Numbered from the stretch's first letter, positions 45,480 to 58,191 are shown. The stretch: 64,000 nt of DNA from Lunularia cruciata (GCA_948567375.1 OX419757.1:51274001-51338000); one strand, 5' to 3'. Notes: generated from the sequence alone by a model not told the origin. Program-made: numbers and translations.

Positions 45480-46735
45480 TTCTTCAACAAACCATGCAAT
45501 TCAGATTGGAAGGCAAACACCTCCTTTGTGTGTATGAAGATGGTAGAGTGTAAGTAGTATCACTTTTATCTCATATACCATAGTTGGTATATCATGTTCA
45601 TGAGGAACTAGGACATTTTGGAGTAAAGCATATATATAGCTTACTCTAGAGTCATTATTAGTGGTGCATTATGTAGACCAAATAAGATTTTATTGCCAAA
45701 TGTGTAGTTTGTGATTGAGTTAGACCATCATTTAATGCTCTTATGCCACAATTACACTCATTACCTATCATGGGATTGGGTTACCATGGGACTTTGGACT
45801 TTGCTGGACCTTTACCATTGGTTGTGAGATATCATTGGTATGTTTTGGTTATGGTGGAGCACTTCTCAAAGTAGATTGAGTTGGTGGCACTTCTTAACAT
45901 GTCTAGTGAAAGGACAACTTACTTGTTCTTGGATTGGATACTTAGTCATTTTGGTGCACCAATTGAGGTTTTTACCAATCAAGGTATAGAGTTCTTAGGA
46001 GAGTTTTAGGTCTTGTGTGACAAGGCTTTGATTGATCATCATACTAGCTATTGAGATCACCCTAAGCCAGATGGCTTAGAAGAGAGAGTGGTTCAAATGA
46101 CAAAGAGAAGATTGCATAAGTATGGTTTGTAGAGAGATCACTTGGTGTATTGAATCTCCATTTACCTTCGTTGGCCATGGGCTTTCAGTTCAACCAACAA
46201 GCCTCCTTAGCATCCATCTTTCCTTACTTTATACTCTATGTGTGAGATCTAGATTCACCTACAACCATTTGTCATGATGCTACTATAGTTTTGGACTTGG
46301 ATGATCTAGACGTACGGGTGAGCACATATTCTCAATGGGCAAAGATCTTTTGGAGAGTGATTCCAATGGCCTTTGAGAGATTAGTGATTGCTCAGCATAA
46401 GGATACCTTATGTTATGCTACTATTTGAGGAGGAGATTATAAAACTTCAATCTATCAATTTCATCCAAGTTATTATATATATCTATAGCAGATTGCACCA
46501 ACAACACTTGATGTTACTACAAGCTACACTATCTTGAGAGTGCACAAGGTTTTGCCTTTTGAAGTCCTTGTGTTGGAAGGACGTGATGGTGTTGTTTGGA
46601 AGGATCATATGTGCAATTGTGCACCATACCACCTCCCAAAAATTGATGGCACTAAGGACCCAAGCTTAGCACTTGTATATGCATGGTTGCATGTATGTTA
46701 TGTGGCTATTCTAATTGAGTTGCTACTATGTTGAT
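45480..46735 (+). pseudogene. Integrase of gypsy copy B
   Basis: The HHCC region is near 45590-45720, LDFAGPL near 45795-45815, the TNQG box near 45975 (the Asp of copy A's TDQG is now Asn), and the third acidic residue near 46080. The C-terminal part (LEGRDGVVWKDHMCNCAPYHLPKID) is in frame at 46534-46734. TAG and TGA stops match several copy A positions. Confidence 0.8.
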
Positions 46736-46994
46736 GTGTGATAGTTTTTTGAGAGGATGGCATGTAGCATGTTTGACTCCTCCCTTCACAATGGTTCCTC
46801 AAGGATAATGGTCCTAGATATACTTGACTTATAGCTAGTTCACTCTTTATGAGGTACAGATTGCAGACATGCAACTAACAATGGGGCTAAATAACACCCG
46901 ATTTCTTGATCCTTGCCCACCATAGGGCATATCACATACTTGGAGTAGATGGCTATTTGGAATTAGATAGACGTAGTTGCTAGTTAGGGGTATG

Positions 46995-47641
46995 ATTGTG
47001 GTACTTTAGAGTTCATATATGATTTATATATGAGTTGTGCTTCTATAGTGAGTTATTGTTATAGTGAGTTATTGTGTAGCAATGTATATATGCATGATAG
47101 TTCTCATGACATTTGTAGCACCAAAGCTTGTTTTTTAGGACACTAGAAGGGTAGTGTTTCTAGTCATAGTTATTGGTAGTTACTCATGGACTACTTGTTG
47201 GTGGTCTAATTTCATGTTAAGGCTACTCATCACATGGTGGGACCCATTATCACTTGCATTGTTCACATTGTCAGAAGTGCCATCAGTAGCACCATTAGGG
47301 CCAGAGACTTAGGTCAAGAAGAAGTGTATACTTTTGAAATGATGCTCTAGAGAGCTCACTTCTCTAATGGTGAGCTTTCAAGTTCTTGGCTATGGTGGAC
47401 AAAGGCCAGCAAGGATAACTTGGAGTATCTTAGCTAGAGGCTTGACTATGATCAATGACCAATTGTTGGTAGATTGTTGAGTGAAGGATTGAGTACACAC
47501 TTTGAGTGTGATTTGAGTGGAAGAGTGAATTGATTATTTTGGCACTTTAGAGTTCATGTATGACTTATGTGTGAGTTGTGCTTCTACATTGTATGATGTT
47601 GACAGCAATGTATGTTATGTAGCAATATATATATGCATGAA
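46995..47641 (+). repeat. 3' LTR of gypsy copy B
   Basis: It begins TGTGGTACTTTAGAG after a TAGGGGTATGAT polypurine remnant and ends near TATATATGCATGA. As in copy A, its first ~105 bases recur at the end (47532-47641). Flanking sequence on the right differs from copy A, supporting this boundary. Confidence 0.65.
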
Positions 47642-49868
47642 AAAATAGTACTTTATAAGGAGGGAGTACTTCTAAGAAGAAGAAGGGGTTGCTTGAGGCC
47701 AAAGGGGTACTTGACAACAAAGGGTCATGTTAGGTCAAAGATGGACTTCTAGAAGAAGGACAAGATCAAGATGAAAGAATGTCCTAGGTCAAAGACCTAG
47801 GTAAGGCAAATATGGAGCAAGAGAAGGAAGAACACATTGTCTTTGTTGAAATCAAGAAGGAAGAAAGTATACCTTTGGCATCTTTAGGAGTGGAAAAGAT
47901 GCCAATTCAAGCAAGAAGGAATCTCTACCAATCATCATGGTGCATCTTTCCAAGCTGGTCATTCATGCAATAGGACCAATGTTCAAGCTTATAGACCAAC
48001 TTCTTCTAGAGTATAAGGAATGTCACAAACAGATCATTGATTATGTCATGTTCATATGGCATCTCCATCTCATTGCTTAAGGAGTCATGTAGGAGAGTGA
48101 AAAGTGCAAAACAAAGTGGCAAAAGTCTATGCTTTGCAATTGGAAGCAGGCAAGCCCAACTCAGGGAACAAGGAATGGGCCTAAAGGAGAAGTTGCGCAA
48201 AGAAGAGAAGAGGTAGCAGGATGAAGAGAAGCTTTGCTGTGCCACCAATTGCAATTTCAGGAGCAGGTGAAGGCTCAAGAAGAGAAAAATGATGCTCTTA
48301 CAAGAGAGGTTGAGAAGATGGCTCAAAGGTGGCCCTAGTTATGGCAAATATGAGACATCAAGAAGAACAATGAGTGGTTGAAGTGCAGATCAAGAATCTC
48401 ACTAAGAAGCTGAAGGAGAAGAAAGAAGAACGAGATCAAGATTGAAAAGTCATCTTAGGAGAGGTTGTGATGAAGCTATCAGGACATAAATGAACCTAAA
48501 GAAGACCAAGATCTTTGCATAAATAGAGATTGCACAAGATTAGTTGTTAGGATTTGCAAAAGAGGCAACGGAATCCTCCTTGGAGAAAATAAGTTGCAGG
48601 AGTTGATATCCCAAATGCACGCTTTGATGTTGAAGGTGTACACAAATGAATGGTTGTAGCAATTTTCCAACAAGTTGCATGAGCACACTTCAAAGAAATT
48701 TAAGGATTCAACAAAGGTGCTATTGGAGATAATCATAGTGTATAAGGATAAAATCAACTTGTTAATTAGGATCTATAAAGGCAAGGATAGTTTCTCAATA
48801 GTTATAAAGGACAAAGTGGACTCTGGTCCAAAGGTAAATGATAGAAATATGATAAGTGTAGAATAAAATTTTGACCTAGAACTACATTCAGCCTCAAAGA
48901 AGGTCTTTATCTTAAAATACCTTTGGCCTAAAACTTTTTAGACTTTGGACAATTTTGCGGCCAAAGAAATTTTGAGGCATGTAAAGACAAACTGAGGAGC
49001 AGAGCTGGTTGTGGATATGCAATTAGTTCTTAATTGTGCATTAGGATAATGTAAGGTAGGATTAGCAACTGAGTGATGTAGATGTAATTAAAAGATTATC
49101 AACATCCCTTACTTGTTGATTATCTTCATCAAGAAGTAGAGAATTGTATATAGGAATTGCAACCCAATGTAATTTTTTTTGCTTTCTCATTAATCAAAAT
49201 TTCAAGTGCAAGGACCTCCATAATATTTCTCACTAAAGCACCTATGCTTTGCATTCTTGATTGTGTGCTTGGTTGAGTAGTGGCAAGGAATGTTGCAATG
49301 TGAATATGTGTTTGAGTACTTGCTCAGGAAATTAGGGATACATCAAGGAAAGATATCATTGACATCCTAAATTAGCATAAAAATGCAACATTGGAGCATT
49401 GTAAGTGCCACTCGCTAGGAAAACCAAGTAGATAGTCAATTTCAGAATTTTGTTAAGATTGTGCCTTTTCAAAAGGGTAGTACATAGAGTATAGGTTAAG
49501 CAATCTCATTAGAGTGTTAGGACCTTCATGATTGAACTGACCTTGGGGATGAAATTGACCTTTGTGGAGAAAATGGCTCTTTAGGGGGACAAGGCCTTCA
49601 GCATGAAGTGAACCATCACTACCAAGAGCATAGTTAGACTAGATCTTTTGTGAGAGTGACTATTATTTTCTCTTTTCTGTAGTGTACCATAGTGGATGAC
49701 ACTACTCTCTTCTAAGAGCAATTCTTGCCCAAGAGGTTAAGTAGGCAATAAAAAAAGAATTGTGACACTATGGCACTTTACTTTCACTTTTAGACATTTC
49801 CAACCATATCCTCAAGGTAACAATCTGTTCTTTCTGTTTATACTATTAGTATGTTGACATTGGATTGT
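47642..49868. other. Unassigned degenerate sequence with coiled-coil-like coding remnants
   Basis: Rich in GAAG/AAGA codons; frames near 48180-48440 give short Lys/Glu/Gln-rich heptad-like segments interrupted by TAG (EKLRKEEKR, QVKAQEEKNDALTREVEKM). It may be a gag or host coiled-coil relict; not identifiable. GAATTGTGACACTATGGCACTTTAC near 49757 is the start of a separate flank to the E repeat. Confidence 0.3.
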
Positions 49869-50090
49869 CACATCCCCCTTGATGCTCCTTGCTTTCATGC
49901 AACCTGCTCAACACTTCGTACCTTCTTACAACGCCCCTTGTAGCCTACAACCCCCTTGGTGCTCCTTACACTCCTACATCCTCCCTTGGCGAACCTCTTG
50001 CAAACCCAAGCCCAATAACATTTGGGACTACTCCTTGGTGCTTCTTACCTTCTTGCAACCCCTTGGCTTTCCTTACCTTCCTTTTAGCCA
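49869..50090 (+). repeat. Degenerate C-rich tandem repeat, family E, second array
   Basis: Same unit as 32825-33010 (CCCCCTTG.TGCTCCTTACCTTCTTGCAACC). Confidence 0.6.
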
Positions 50091-51728
50091 TATTTGAAAC
50101 AAAAATGTGCATAAGGTCTCAATGTTTGTAGTCAATTTCTCCAAAAGCTAATTTCTCAAAGTCAATGCACAAAATTTGGAAGTTTGCCATAACGAGAATC
50201 TGAACTCCTCACATGGCACCCAAAATTTGCCTCTACTTTTTGAACTCATAGAATCTGAAATTGCTGCAAACATTAAACCTCAAGCTATTGTGATTGTGTG
50301 CTTTAGAGAGAGGAAAATTTTCTATTTGTTAAGCTATTTGCAGGAGAGGGAAATTTGCCCCGGTATGTCAAAGGAACTTCAAATGCCATGGGAAGGAAGG
50401 GAAGATGAAGGAAAGGAAGAGCTTCAATGGATTCAAGTTAAAATTCTAGAGTCCAAGGTAAAGAACCATTCTCTTCAACATGTCCATGCATAATATCTAC
50501 AATAATATGTATCATTTTTCACTCATTCTTACCTTCACATGATTGATATTTAAAGAATTTTCTCTCCCATAGCCCCCCTCTAAATGAAGTCCCTAGATTT
50601 GATAAAATGCCCATAAATGCCACATCAACTTGTAAACAAATTATGGGCATTTTGGCAAATCCGGACTTTTGGATTTATGGGTCCACAACAAAATATTTAG
50701 AGTAGAGGAGATCTACCCACATGTTACCATACATGTAGTAACTGAAACCTCCCATTGTATTACCATGCTATTGCTACATATAATGTCTATTGTGACTTTT
50801 AGAATGTGCATATGTGAGTTGAGGATAATAAAAATTACAAATTCATATTTGAGGTAGATTATATAGACCAAAAACAAGCCACCACATAGGATAACATAGG
50901 ATGTGAAGACTGCATCAAGCCTGCAAAAATAAAACAAAAGATGTAAATTGTGGCTTTCAGAATGTGCATACATGAGTTGAGGACATCAAAATTAACAAAC
51001 ATATTTGATGTAGATTATACAGACTAGAAAAAGAGCCACTACATAGGATAACATAGGTTTTTATTAGAAGAATATTAAGAAAATCCAACGACCCAAAAAT
51101 GCTATTGGAGTTTTCTCATCCATAGATAATAAGCCTTCATCTTTGTGGAGATGTTTTGGAACTATCTATATACACCAGGTTTAGGTTTGTGTTGCTCTAA
51201 TATACTCTCTAGCTTGACCCAAGATCTTTCATTATTGTAATCGAGTGAAATTTGTAGTACCTTGTGGTTGAACTTGTCTCTTATAATGTGCAGTCCAAAT
51301 ATCACTATCACATATGAAAACTAAATGATTAAAAGTAAAAATTCTCTCTCGTACTGAAGTAATTACTCCAAACCCTAAAAAATCTAAAATGCTTTTGTAG
51401 CTGTTCACTAAATTCTATATACTTTTCAATCTGTTTACCAATAAAATAAAAAACAAAAAACAAAAAGTATCAAGTATTCATTTGTGAATTGGATTTGGAG
51501 AAAATCCAGAATTTCTCTACAATCCTTCTCTCTCGTCTCCGTCTCTAAATTATACAGACTAGATATTTGGCATTTCGACTTGGCCGATCCTCAAGTAAGC
51601 AAAAAGACTTAATCTAACTGGAAACCTTGACAGGCGCTTCAGTCACATATGGCAATGGATTTCCAAACACTACAATTTAAAACACAAGAAAAGTAGTTGC
51701 CATATGCCAACTATTACTCACTATACCA
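50091..51728. repeat. Unassigned; contains a ~110-bp duplication
   Basis: 50790-50896 and 50945-51058 are near-copies (AGAATGTGCATA.TGAGTTGAGGA, ATTATA.AGAC, CCAC.ACATAGGATAACATAGG). The 105-codon frame 50176-50493 has no family signature. Confidence 0.45.
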
Positions 51729-52125
51729 CCACGTCGCACTTGGGAGTGGGTTGACCCTTTTTGCCTACTTGGGAGTCAGTCATGTTGCAGTGCCAATTAA
51801 GGAACTCGGTTAGGTGTTTCTCTTATTACAAACCGCTCTCGACGGAATCAAGTTACCAACCAAAGTTGGCCAAGCAACTCAACCATACCCCACGATGTCT
51901 GCAGTGCCTTTGTTATTCATAATTAACAAACACCACGTCGAACAAACAATGTCGTACTTGGGTGTCAGTTGAGCCTTTTTGCCTACTTGGGAGTCACTCA
52001 AGTAGCAGTGCCAGTTATGGAACTCGGTTAGGTGTTTCTCTGAATTACAAACCGCTCTCCACGGGAATCAAGTTACCAACCATACCCCACAATCTCTGAA
52101 TTGGCTTGTCAATCATAATTAACAC
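51729..52125. repeat. ~200-bp tandem duplication
   Basis: 51740-51925 and 51940-52125 share CTTTTTGCCTACTTGGGAGT, GGAACTCGGTTAGGTGTTTC, TTACAAACCGCTCTC and AATCAAGTTACCAACC. No coding content. Confidence 0.75.
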
Positions 52126-52542
52126 TCGTTTTCTTCATAATATGGGAGATCTTTTCTGAACTCAATCCGTAAGAGGAGAGTTTCGACTCCCCCTTATATA
52201 ATCATCGGTTCAAAACTAGTTGGGAGCCCATGCATTGTCCCCTGTTTTACGAATCCTGAATGTATCCTTTGTCAAAATGAGCTGAGATCAATTCTGACTT
52301 CTGTCCTTCATGTGGACCTAATAGTTTAAATTTAGAACGATTAAATAATATTTTAGTCATCAAAATTTTCAGAAAATCAAAAGAATAAAAAATATATTCT
52401 AGAATTAAAATTTATTTTATTGCAATAAATGGAAAAAAATGAAAATTATGCAATAATTATAATTTTATAATATACTATATAAAATAAATATTCTACTTTC
52501 TTTAATTTGATATATAAATGAAAGAAAGAAGAATAATTACGT
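52126..52542. other. AT-rich unassigned sequence
   Basis: Nothing recognisable; several AT-rich runs. Confidence 0.35.
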
Positions 52543-52622
52543 AAGAAAACGAAAGACGGGAAGACCCCTTCAATCCCCTACAAGAGTAGACAAAATAGAT
52601 AAAAGGGGGTTAAGCCCCATAT
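52543..52622 (-). mobile_element. LINE 3'-terminal box, minus strand
   Basis: AAAGACGGGAAGACCCCTTC, ACAAGAGTAGACAAAATAG and GGGGGTTAAGCCCCAT are the reverse complement of the LINE 3' end. Confidence 0.65.
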
Positions 52623-53589
52623 GAGAAAGTAAGAAATACAAATAGAGTCGATAAGTCATATATCTTGAAATTAACGTTTAACGACTTATTATTATTGCGA
52701 GCTGGTTTTGTTTCGAGGCATAGGGAATACCATGCCGGTTGGATACCTATACAATACAATATATAGATGGATTCATTCATCGCAGCTTTATTCGACTCTC
52801 GAAATCCCTACTTCATTATTATATTTATCGTATCAATCTGCATGTCATATAGGAGGTGCAATAGTGGAACTTTTTTATACCAATATTATTACAGCTAAAT
52901 TCTATTAATTTTCTTTTGTATCATTTTTGTATGGTTATACAATTTACATTTCATGCAGCAGGTGCAATACGATAAATTTTGTTTATCTCGATACTATCAA
53001 GGTTTAGCTTCATTTTACCCTTTTTTTTCCATTTTCATATGGTTTATATTAATTTACGTTTCATGCAAGAGAGTAAATTTTATACCGATTCTATTAAGTT
53101 TAGTTTCATTTTCACTCTTTTGTTTCATCCTTGGTATGGTTTGATTTGATGGGGTGTTCCTATCCTTTGTGATCCAATAAGTAGTACTAAAGTCGGGGAG
53201 GAGGAGTTCGTGAGGAGTGTGGAGACGGGAGAGGAGAGGGAGAGATTTATCTATATTGAGAGGAAATATCTATATTTTCTGAGGGCTCTCTAGCATATAG
53301 CACTTGGCTGAATAGTCGATTCTATGGAAAATTGAGTGGAAAGTTCTGAAGTTTTTTAGGGTTTTAGAGTGATCATTACACATTGAGAGTGATGGATTAT
53401 TTTCATTTCTAATCTCTTGGTTTTCATGATTAAGTTCCTTTGGGATTTAGTTCAAAAAATTTGGAGATGGAAATTGAAAGGTATGAGAGTTTATAGCTTT
53501 TAGGGTTTAGAGAGATTGTATTTTCTTATATGAGTTGGAATGTGAGGGGTTGTGATTTTGCAGGTATGGGGAGATATGGAGAGGAACGC
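52623..53589. other. Unassigned sequence before the LINE
   Basis: T-rich, with internally similar segments (CATTTCATGCAGCAGGTGCAA / CATGTCATATAGGAGGTGCAA). It may include the LINE 5' UTR. No gene visible. Confidence 0.3.
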
Positions 53590-53672
53590 CATGTGTTACT
53601 ATCGTTATTCTTATGCTAGCCATGGCTACACCTCTCCATGTGGGGCCACCTAGAGTGGCTTAGGATATACCA

Positions 53673-53735
53673 TGCACGGTGTGTCACCTATGCTTTACCT
53701 TGCAAGGAGTAACGACCCATGTGGGAAGGATGCAT
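53673..53735 (+). pseudogene. LINE N-terminal C2H2-type zinc finger
   Basis: The frame gives PCTVCHLCFTLQGVTTHVGRMH: two Cys, a hydrophobic core and two His in roughly C2H2 spacing (11 residues between the second Cys and the first His, where 12 is usual). R2-type LINEs use such fingers to bind target DNA. A TAG precedes and another follows the finger in the frame. Confidence 0.5.
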
Positions 53736-54184
53736 AAGGACTATGATTGGACCACTTAGGATGCCCACTTGAGGCGAGCAATCACATTGACAGTTGGGAC
53801 ACTCAGGATTATGCATGCTTCTTCTATCCCTTTGTTGACCATTCTAGGAATATCGATCGAGTCGTGAGAATGGTTAGCTTCTCAGGCGGGTAGCATTTTG
53901 AGTTTATTTGAGACTATGTCTATTCCATAGGCTACCCATGTCCATGTCTATTCCATAGGCTACCCTGCACACTCCATGATGAGGCTAGACAGGCTTTTCA
54001 CCTACCACTTGATTGTTTGGCACGTGATCCCTTGGACGAGTTAGCATGATTCCTATTTCTCTTACTCCCTTGATAATGTCTTTGTTATGCTAGAGGAGGA
54101 CATGCGGGGCATAGAGAGGTGGCTGCTAGATTTTGTTGACTTTAGGAGGATTCTATTAGGGCTATATGTTTTAGGAGATAGGTT

Positions 54185-55500
54185 TTGCCACATGATACCA
54201 TAGAGTCCACTCAATTACTATGGTGTAGGACATTGGGTCAAGCGGGAGAGTTTAGTAGAGCAGCACAAACGTTACACTCTTTGTGTATGGCTAGTCCTAT
54301 TGATGAGACTATCTCTTCCCTACACTCACTACATCCTATGGCAATAGAGGGACTACCACTAGAGGTCTTAGATTATCAGCTTGACTAACCTTTATGTCTT
54401 GATAAGTTGCTTTTTTCACAAGCATTGCACATTGCTTTTCCTCATGAGGCTTGTAAGAGATGGTTTATGGGAACCTTAGAGATTGCTTTTAGGCAAATGA
54501 TCCTTCTAGTAATTTTACCGAGTTGTTTCAGGTGGCTACAACAATAGCAAGAGGAGATTCCTATATCTATTAATTGGGTGTTAGGTGTTAGTTGATTTCT
54601 TGCGATAGAGAAGGACACGAGGAACATTAGACCAATTGCTATTGGAAAGATTATTTTGCATTTGGTCAGTCATACCATTGTCATTCAGCATCATTCTTGC
54701 TTTCAACACCTCTGTCCACATCAATTTGGAGTTGCTAGACTTGGAGGACGTGAGGCTATTCTCTAGGCATTAGGGCACTCTTAGATATCCATCAAGAGTG
54801 GGTCGTCCTACAGATGGATGTTAAGAACGCTTTTAATAACATCTCATGTGCATCCATCTTTAGAGAGCTTAGGGAGGCTAATGGATCCTTGGCAAGCCTT
54901 ATTCTTTTTAAGCGGTCTTTTTATGGCTTTCCTACTTCCCTTTACTACCAGCACCATTGTTTACAGGAGGGAGTCACCATCCTAGAGTCAATTGTTAGTA
55001 CATGTCATGTAGATCCTTTAAGGGGACCCTTATTTGCCATGGCTCACTTTAGAGCTCTCCTATCTACTACTTTGGTTATGTAAGTTGTATATTTCCCTCT
55101 TTGGCAGATGATACATGAGCCTTGTAGATCAGATTAAGTAGGCCTTTGACCACTTGACTACTGAGCTACATCTAGTAAGCTTGAGAGTCAAGGTGTCAAA
55201 GTGCAAGACATGGTCCCCTTTAGGTATCCTTCCACACCTTGAGCTTTTAAAGGGGTGTATCACATTTCCAGATGGACTACGTTTTCTTGGAGTTCCAAGT
55301 ATTCTATCACATGCTTATTAGATGCTACACTTGAAGAGTATGTTCTCTATGTGGATGACTTTCTGTTACTAGGAGATCCATAGGTGGCATTTGGTATACT
55401 CTCCTCTAGTATTGCTTGTCAGCCAACTTACCTCATTCATATAGTTCTCCCCTCCTTGTTCTTCCTATGTCTAAGAGCCTTTGATAGGAGGATTATGAGA
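54185..55500 (+). pseudogene. LINE reverse transcriptase
   Basis: Recognisable boxes: LGQAGEFSRAAQTL at 54235-54280; LQMDVKNAFNN with catalytic-type Asp near 54810-54840; DPLRGPLFAMAHFRALLSTT near 55012-55070 (motif GDPLGGPLF); and LADDT near 55103-55116, the catalytic Asp pair. Downstream RVKVSKCKTW and FLGVP follow. It makes cDNA by target-primed reverse transcription. Stops at 54386 and 55081, with frameshifts. Confidence 0.7.
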
Positions 55501-55984
55501 GTCTTTGTTGATATTGTTGGAGTAAGGACATTTGAGTGTGTAGCATGAATTTGGTACGTAGACAAACGGCTTTGCCAATCTCCTGTGGAGTGGTTGGCTT
55601 GCTATGGAGGAGACAATACTTATAGCATTTTTGGGAAGTTGGGCTCTCTTGGCATCCCTACTTTGCTCTTGTTTTGTGGTTGTTGAGGCCGGTTTTGGAG
55701 ACTTATGTGATAGAGGTGGAGGAGGGATCCTTTTCTCTCTAGATGTTATTGTAGCAAACGAGAGATAGTCTATCCCCACGGGCACGAGAGGACTTTCCAT
55801 CTCTTGCTTCACTATCATTAGATTGGCTAGAGGTTTACATTCTTCCTTGATGGAGGTACAATGTGAGCATATGCTACATTCTCTCTTAGTTGACTCATCC
55901 ATTCCTTAGGCTACTAGAGTACATCTTTGCTCTTTCTTTGGCAAGGGTGCAGGCTCTTGGATCCTAGCTTGACTGTGCATTAGG

Positions 55985-56540
55985 GCATTCTGACTCGCAT
56001 AAGCTACTTTCTTTACAACGATGAGGTTTTGCCTAGGTTTGATCCACCCATTTGCATCTTCATTACTCACTTGTGAGTGTGGTTCTTCACTAGATGCAAC
56101 AGCGGTCCATATAACACGGTGTCCTTTTGGAGGATAGAGGATAGCTACCCATGATGCTATTAGGGACGTAGTGTTTGCTATGGCACGAGAGAGTGGATAC
56201 TTGGCTTGGAGGGAGCGTTTGTATGCTTTGTAGATGACATGTGTAAGGGCAGACTTACTTGATCTGAGGTGACATTAGCGGATGTCGTGGTTACGGACCC
56301 TACGTGGGATATAGTTTCGGAGGGAGTGATTACCCATCCCCTTGGATGGGCGGCAAGTGAAGCAAGAGGTCGCAAGGTTTCCAAGTATAGGGGCTTGTAG
56401 TGAGGTCACCTCTTTGTTCCTCTAGCTTTGGAGTTATATGGAGTGATGGACACAACATTTGACACATTTATCAAGGAGTGCATGAGAGCTTATCATGTTA
56501 GGTGCCAAGGGTATCACTTTCACTCTCATACTTTGTAATA
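55985..56540 (+). pseudogene. LINE restriction-like endonuclease domain
   Basis: Matches 7312-7671 and 24031-24720. Blocks: CPFGG, HDAIRD, VFAMARES.YLAW, the VVVTDP strand, THPLGWAAS and a K.SKYRG box, followed by LELYGVMDTTFDTFIKECMRAYH. It would nick target DNA. TAG at about 56229 and others interrupt it. Confidence 0.6.
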
Positions 56541-56924
56541 TATTTTAGATAGGGTATGTCCACTGCTCTACAAAGGACAGTGGCTAGTGCAATCCATAGG
56601 AGAGCAATCACACTGGATGATGTTTCACCGGATGCTCCCGTTGTTTGTAGACCGCATGACTTGCAAAGCTAGGGTATCTTAGGGGCATTAGGGCAGATTT
56701 CTCATATAGACTCTATTGGGGCTTATCCTCATTTTACCTTTGGTCTCTCCCTTGTAAGGCTTGATGGGGTCTTCCCATCCTTCGTTTTCCCTACGCGGTC
56801 GCCTTCTCTTTCTTATTCACATTTCATTAGATTCCTTGGACTCATACTTCTACATATTTCGAACGAACATGCGAAAATACAACCGCGTGTCATACGTCAT
56901 ATGTAATACGTTTACTTATGTCTA

Positions 56925-57380
56925 CTGTACTCCTTGCGTGCTTTGAACAGACCCATCTTCCTCCGTCAATTAGGTCGATGGTTCTGAGTAATGCAGATAG
57001 GAATCTCGTGTGTTCTCTCTCTGGGCACGGATCCGTAGACGGAAGTCCGGATGTCCGGGATGGGTGTGTTCTCCTTGGAGTTGCGGTCATCGGAGAACTG
57101 GTGAGTTTTCTCTGAGTGTTCTCTGGGCCAGATTCCATGCATCCATGCATGTTTACTCCTCATGTCCACGGTACACCTTGCATACTTTCCGTAGACCCCA
57201 TCGTCTGTTAATTAGATTGTGGAGCTGAGTAATGCAGATAGGAATCTTGTCAGGTCTCTCTGGGCACGGAATCCAAAATCGTATGTCTGGAGTCCCCGGG
57301 AAGGTATGTTCTCCTTGGAGTTGGGGCCCGCGGGGGCTGGTGAGTTTCCTCGGGCCGAAGGGCCGGGGAATCTTTGACAG
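56925..57380. repeat. ~230-bp GC-rich tandem duplication
   Basis: 56925-57135 and 57160-57380 share GAGTAATGCAGATAGGAATC, GTCTCTCTGGGCACGGA and TGTTCTCCTTGGAGTTG. The units are markedly GC-rich compared with their surroundings. No coding signal. Confidence 0.75.
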
Positions 57381-57754
57381 GACATTGAGTTGGAGAAGTT
57401 TGTAAACGACCGAACCCAGTTTATGACGTCTGACAGTTTCAGCAATCTGTCAATTTACGGTCGAACACGACATTTTATGACAAAGCCTCCAGAGCTGTTT
57501 GTTTGGTCCTCCGACTTGTTGGAGAGTCCGTCGTTTCGCTGATCCCGCTTTGTATACAGGCACTGCCCTCCCGATTTCTTTTATTCCTTCTTGCTATGAG
57601 CAGGAACTTTTGAAGAAATTTTGAACATGGGTAAGACATATATTCCTATCACCAGTAAAATGTGGGATGTAATGTGGTTTAATCCGCAGGAGGTAACCCG
57701 ACCTAGACTTGCGTCCGGAGTAATCTTGAGGAGTGGGGTATTTTAGTTTTAATG

Positions 57755-57800
57755 GGAGGTGGCGACCGCGTAGGATAACAAGAACGATGGGAAGATCCCA
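57755..57800 (-). mobile_element. LINE 3'-terminal box, minus strand
   Basis: GGCGACCGCGTAGG, GATGGGAAGATCCCATCAAA and CCGAACAAAG are the reverse complement of the LINE 3' end. Confidence 0.65.
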
Positions 57801-58191
57801 TCAAACCGAACAAAGAAAAGCCATCTGGGATAAAATTTTAGTGCTATCTTTCCAATTCGGTCGTCCCGTTTGGCAGACGGCAGGGCCTTTACTCTGCCGT
57901 AAGGAATGTTAAGGGCCGTTACACTGATGTTCGAACTCGGGATACGCAAACCGTCGTTGTAGGTTATTCATTTAGTATCACTACCGAGGCCCGAAACAGT
58001 GGGCGATTCAAATGCAGAATTTAAGATTTTTATGGGAAGGGCTCATTACATGTAAATCTTTAGTAAGGATATTGCGAAATTCTTTTTTAGCAAAAATGAA
58101 TAGTTTATAAATTATTTTACAATTTTGATGGTACTCGGCTTGCAATTTCAGATCAACGTTTCAATTTCAACAGTCAGGTGGACAAGTTCAA

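Larger units (their letters stand above)
35519..47641 (+). mobile_element. Ty3/gypsy retrotransposon with DNA methyltransferase, copy B (decayed, interrupted)
   Basis: Same family and same domain order as copy A, with gag also present: 5' LTR remnant, leader, gag, [insertion 39341-41588], protease, methyltransferase, RT, RNase H, integrase and 3' LTR. It is far more decayed and AT-rich: many CAG codons of copy A are TAG here and many C's are T's. Without the insertion it is about 9.9 kb. Confidence 0.88.
53590..56805 (+). mobile_element. Early-branching LINE (zinc finger, RT, restriction-like endonuclease), longest copy
   Basis: About 3.2 kb with the order N-terminal C2H2 finger, reverse transcriptase, C-terminal PD-(D/E)XK-like endonuclease, then a 3' UTR ending CCCTACGCGGTCGCC. 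This architecture is that of R2/R4/NeSL-like LINEs rather than L1 or RTE, which use an N-terminal APE endonuclease. All other LINE pieces in the window are 3' parts of this family. Many stops; inactive. Confidence 0.7.

Noticed and set aside
57900-57990. A tRNA gene suggested by a GTTCGAAC box
   Set aside because: No acceptor or anticodon stem pairing that I can see around it.
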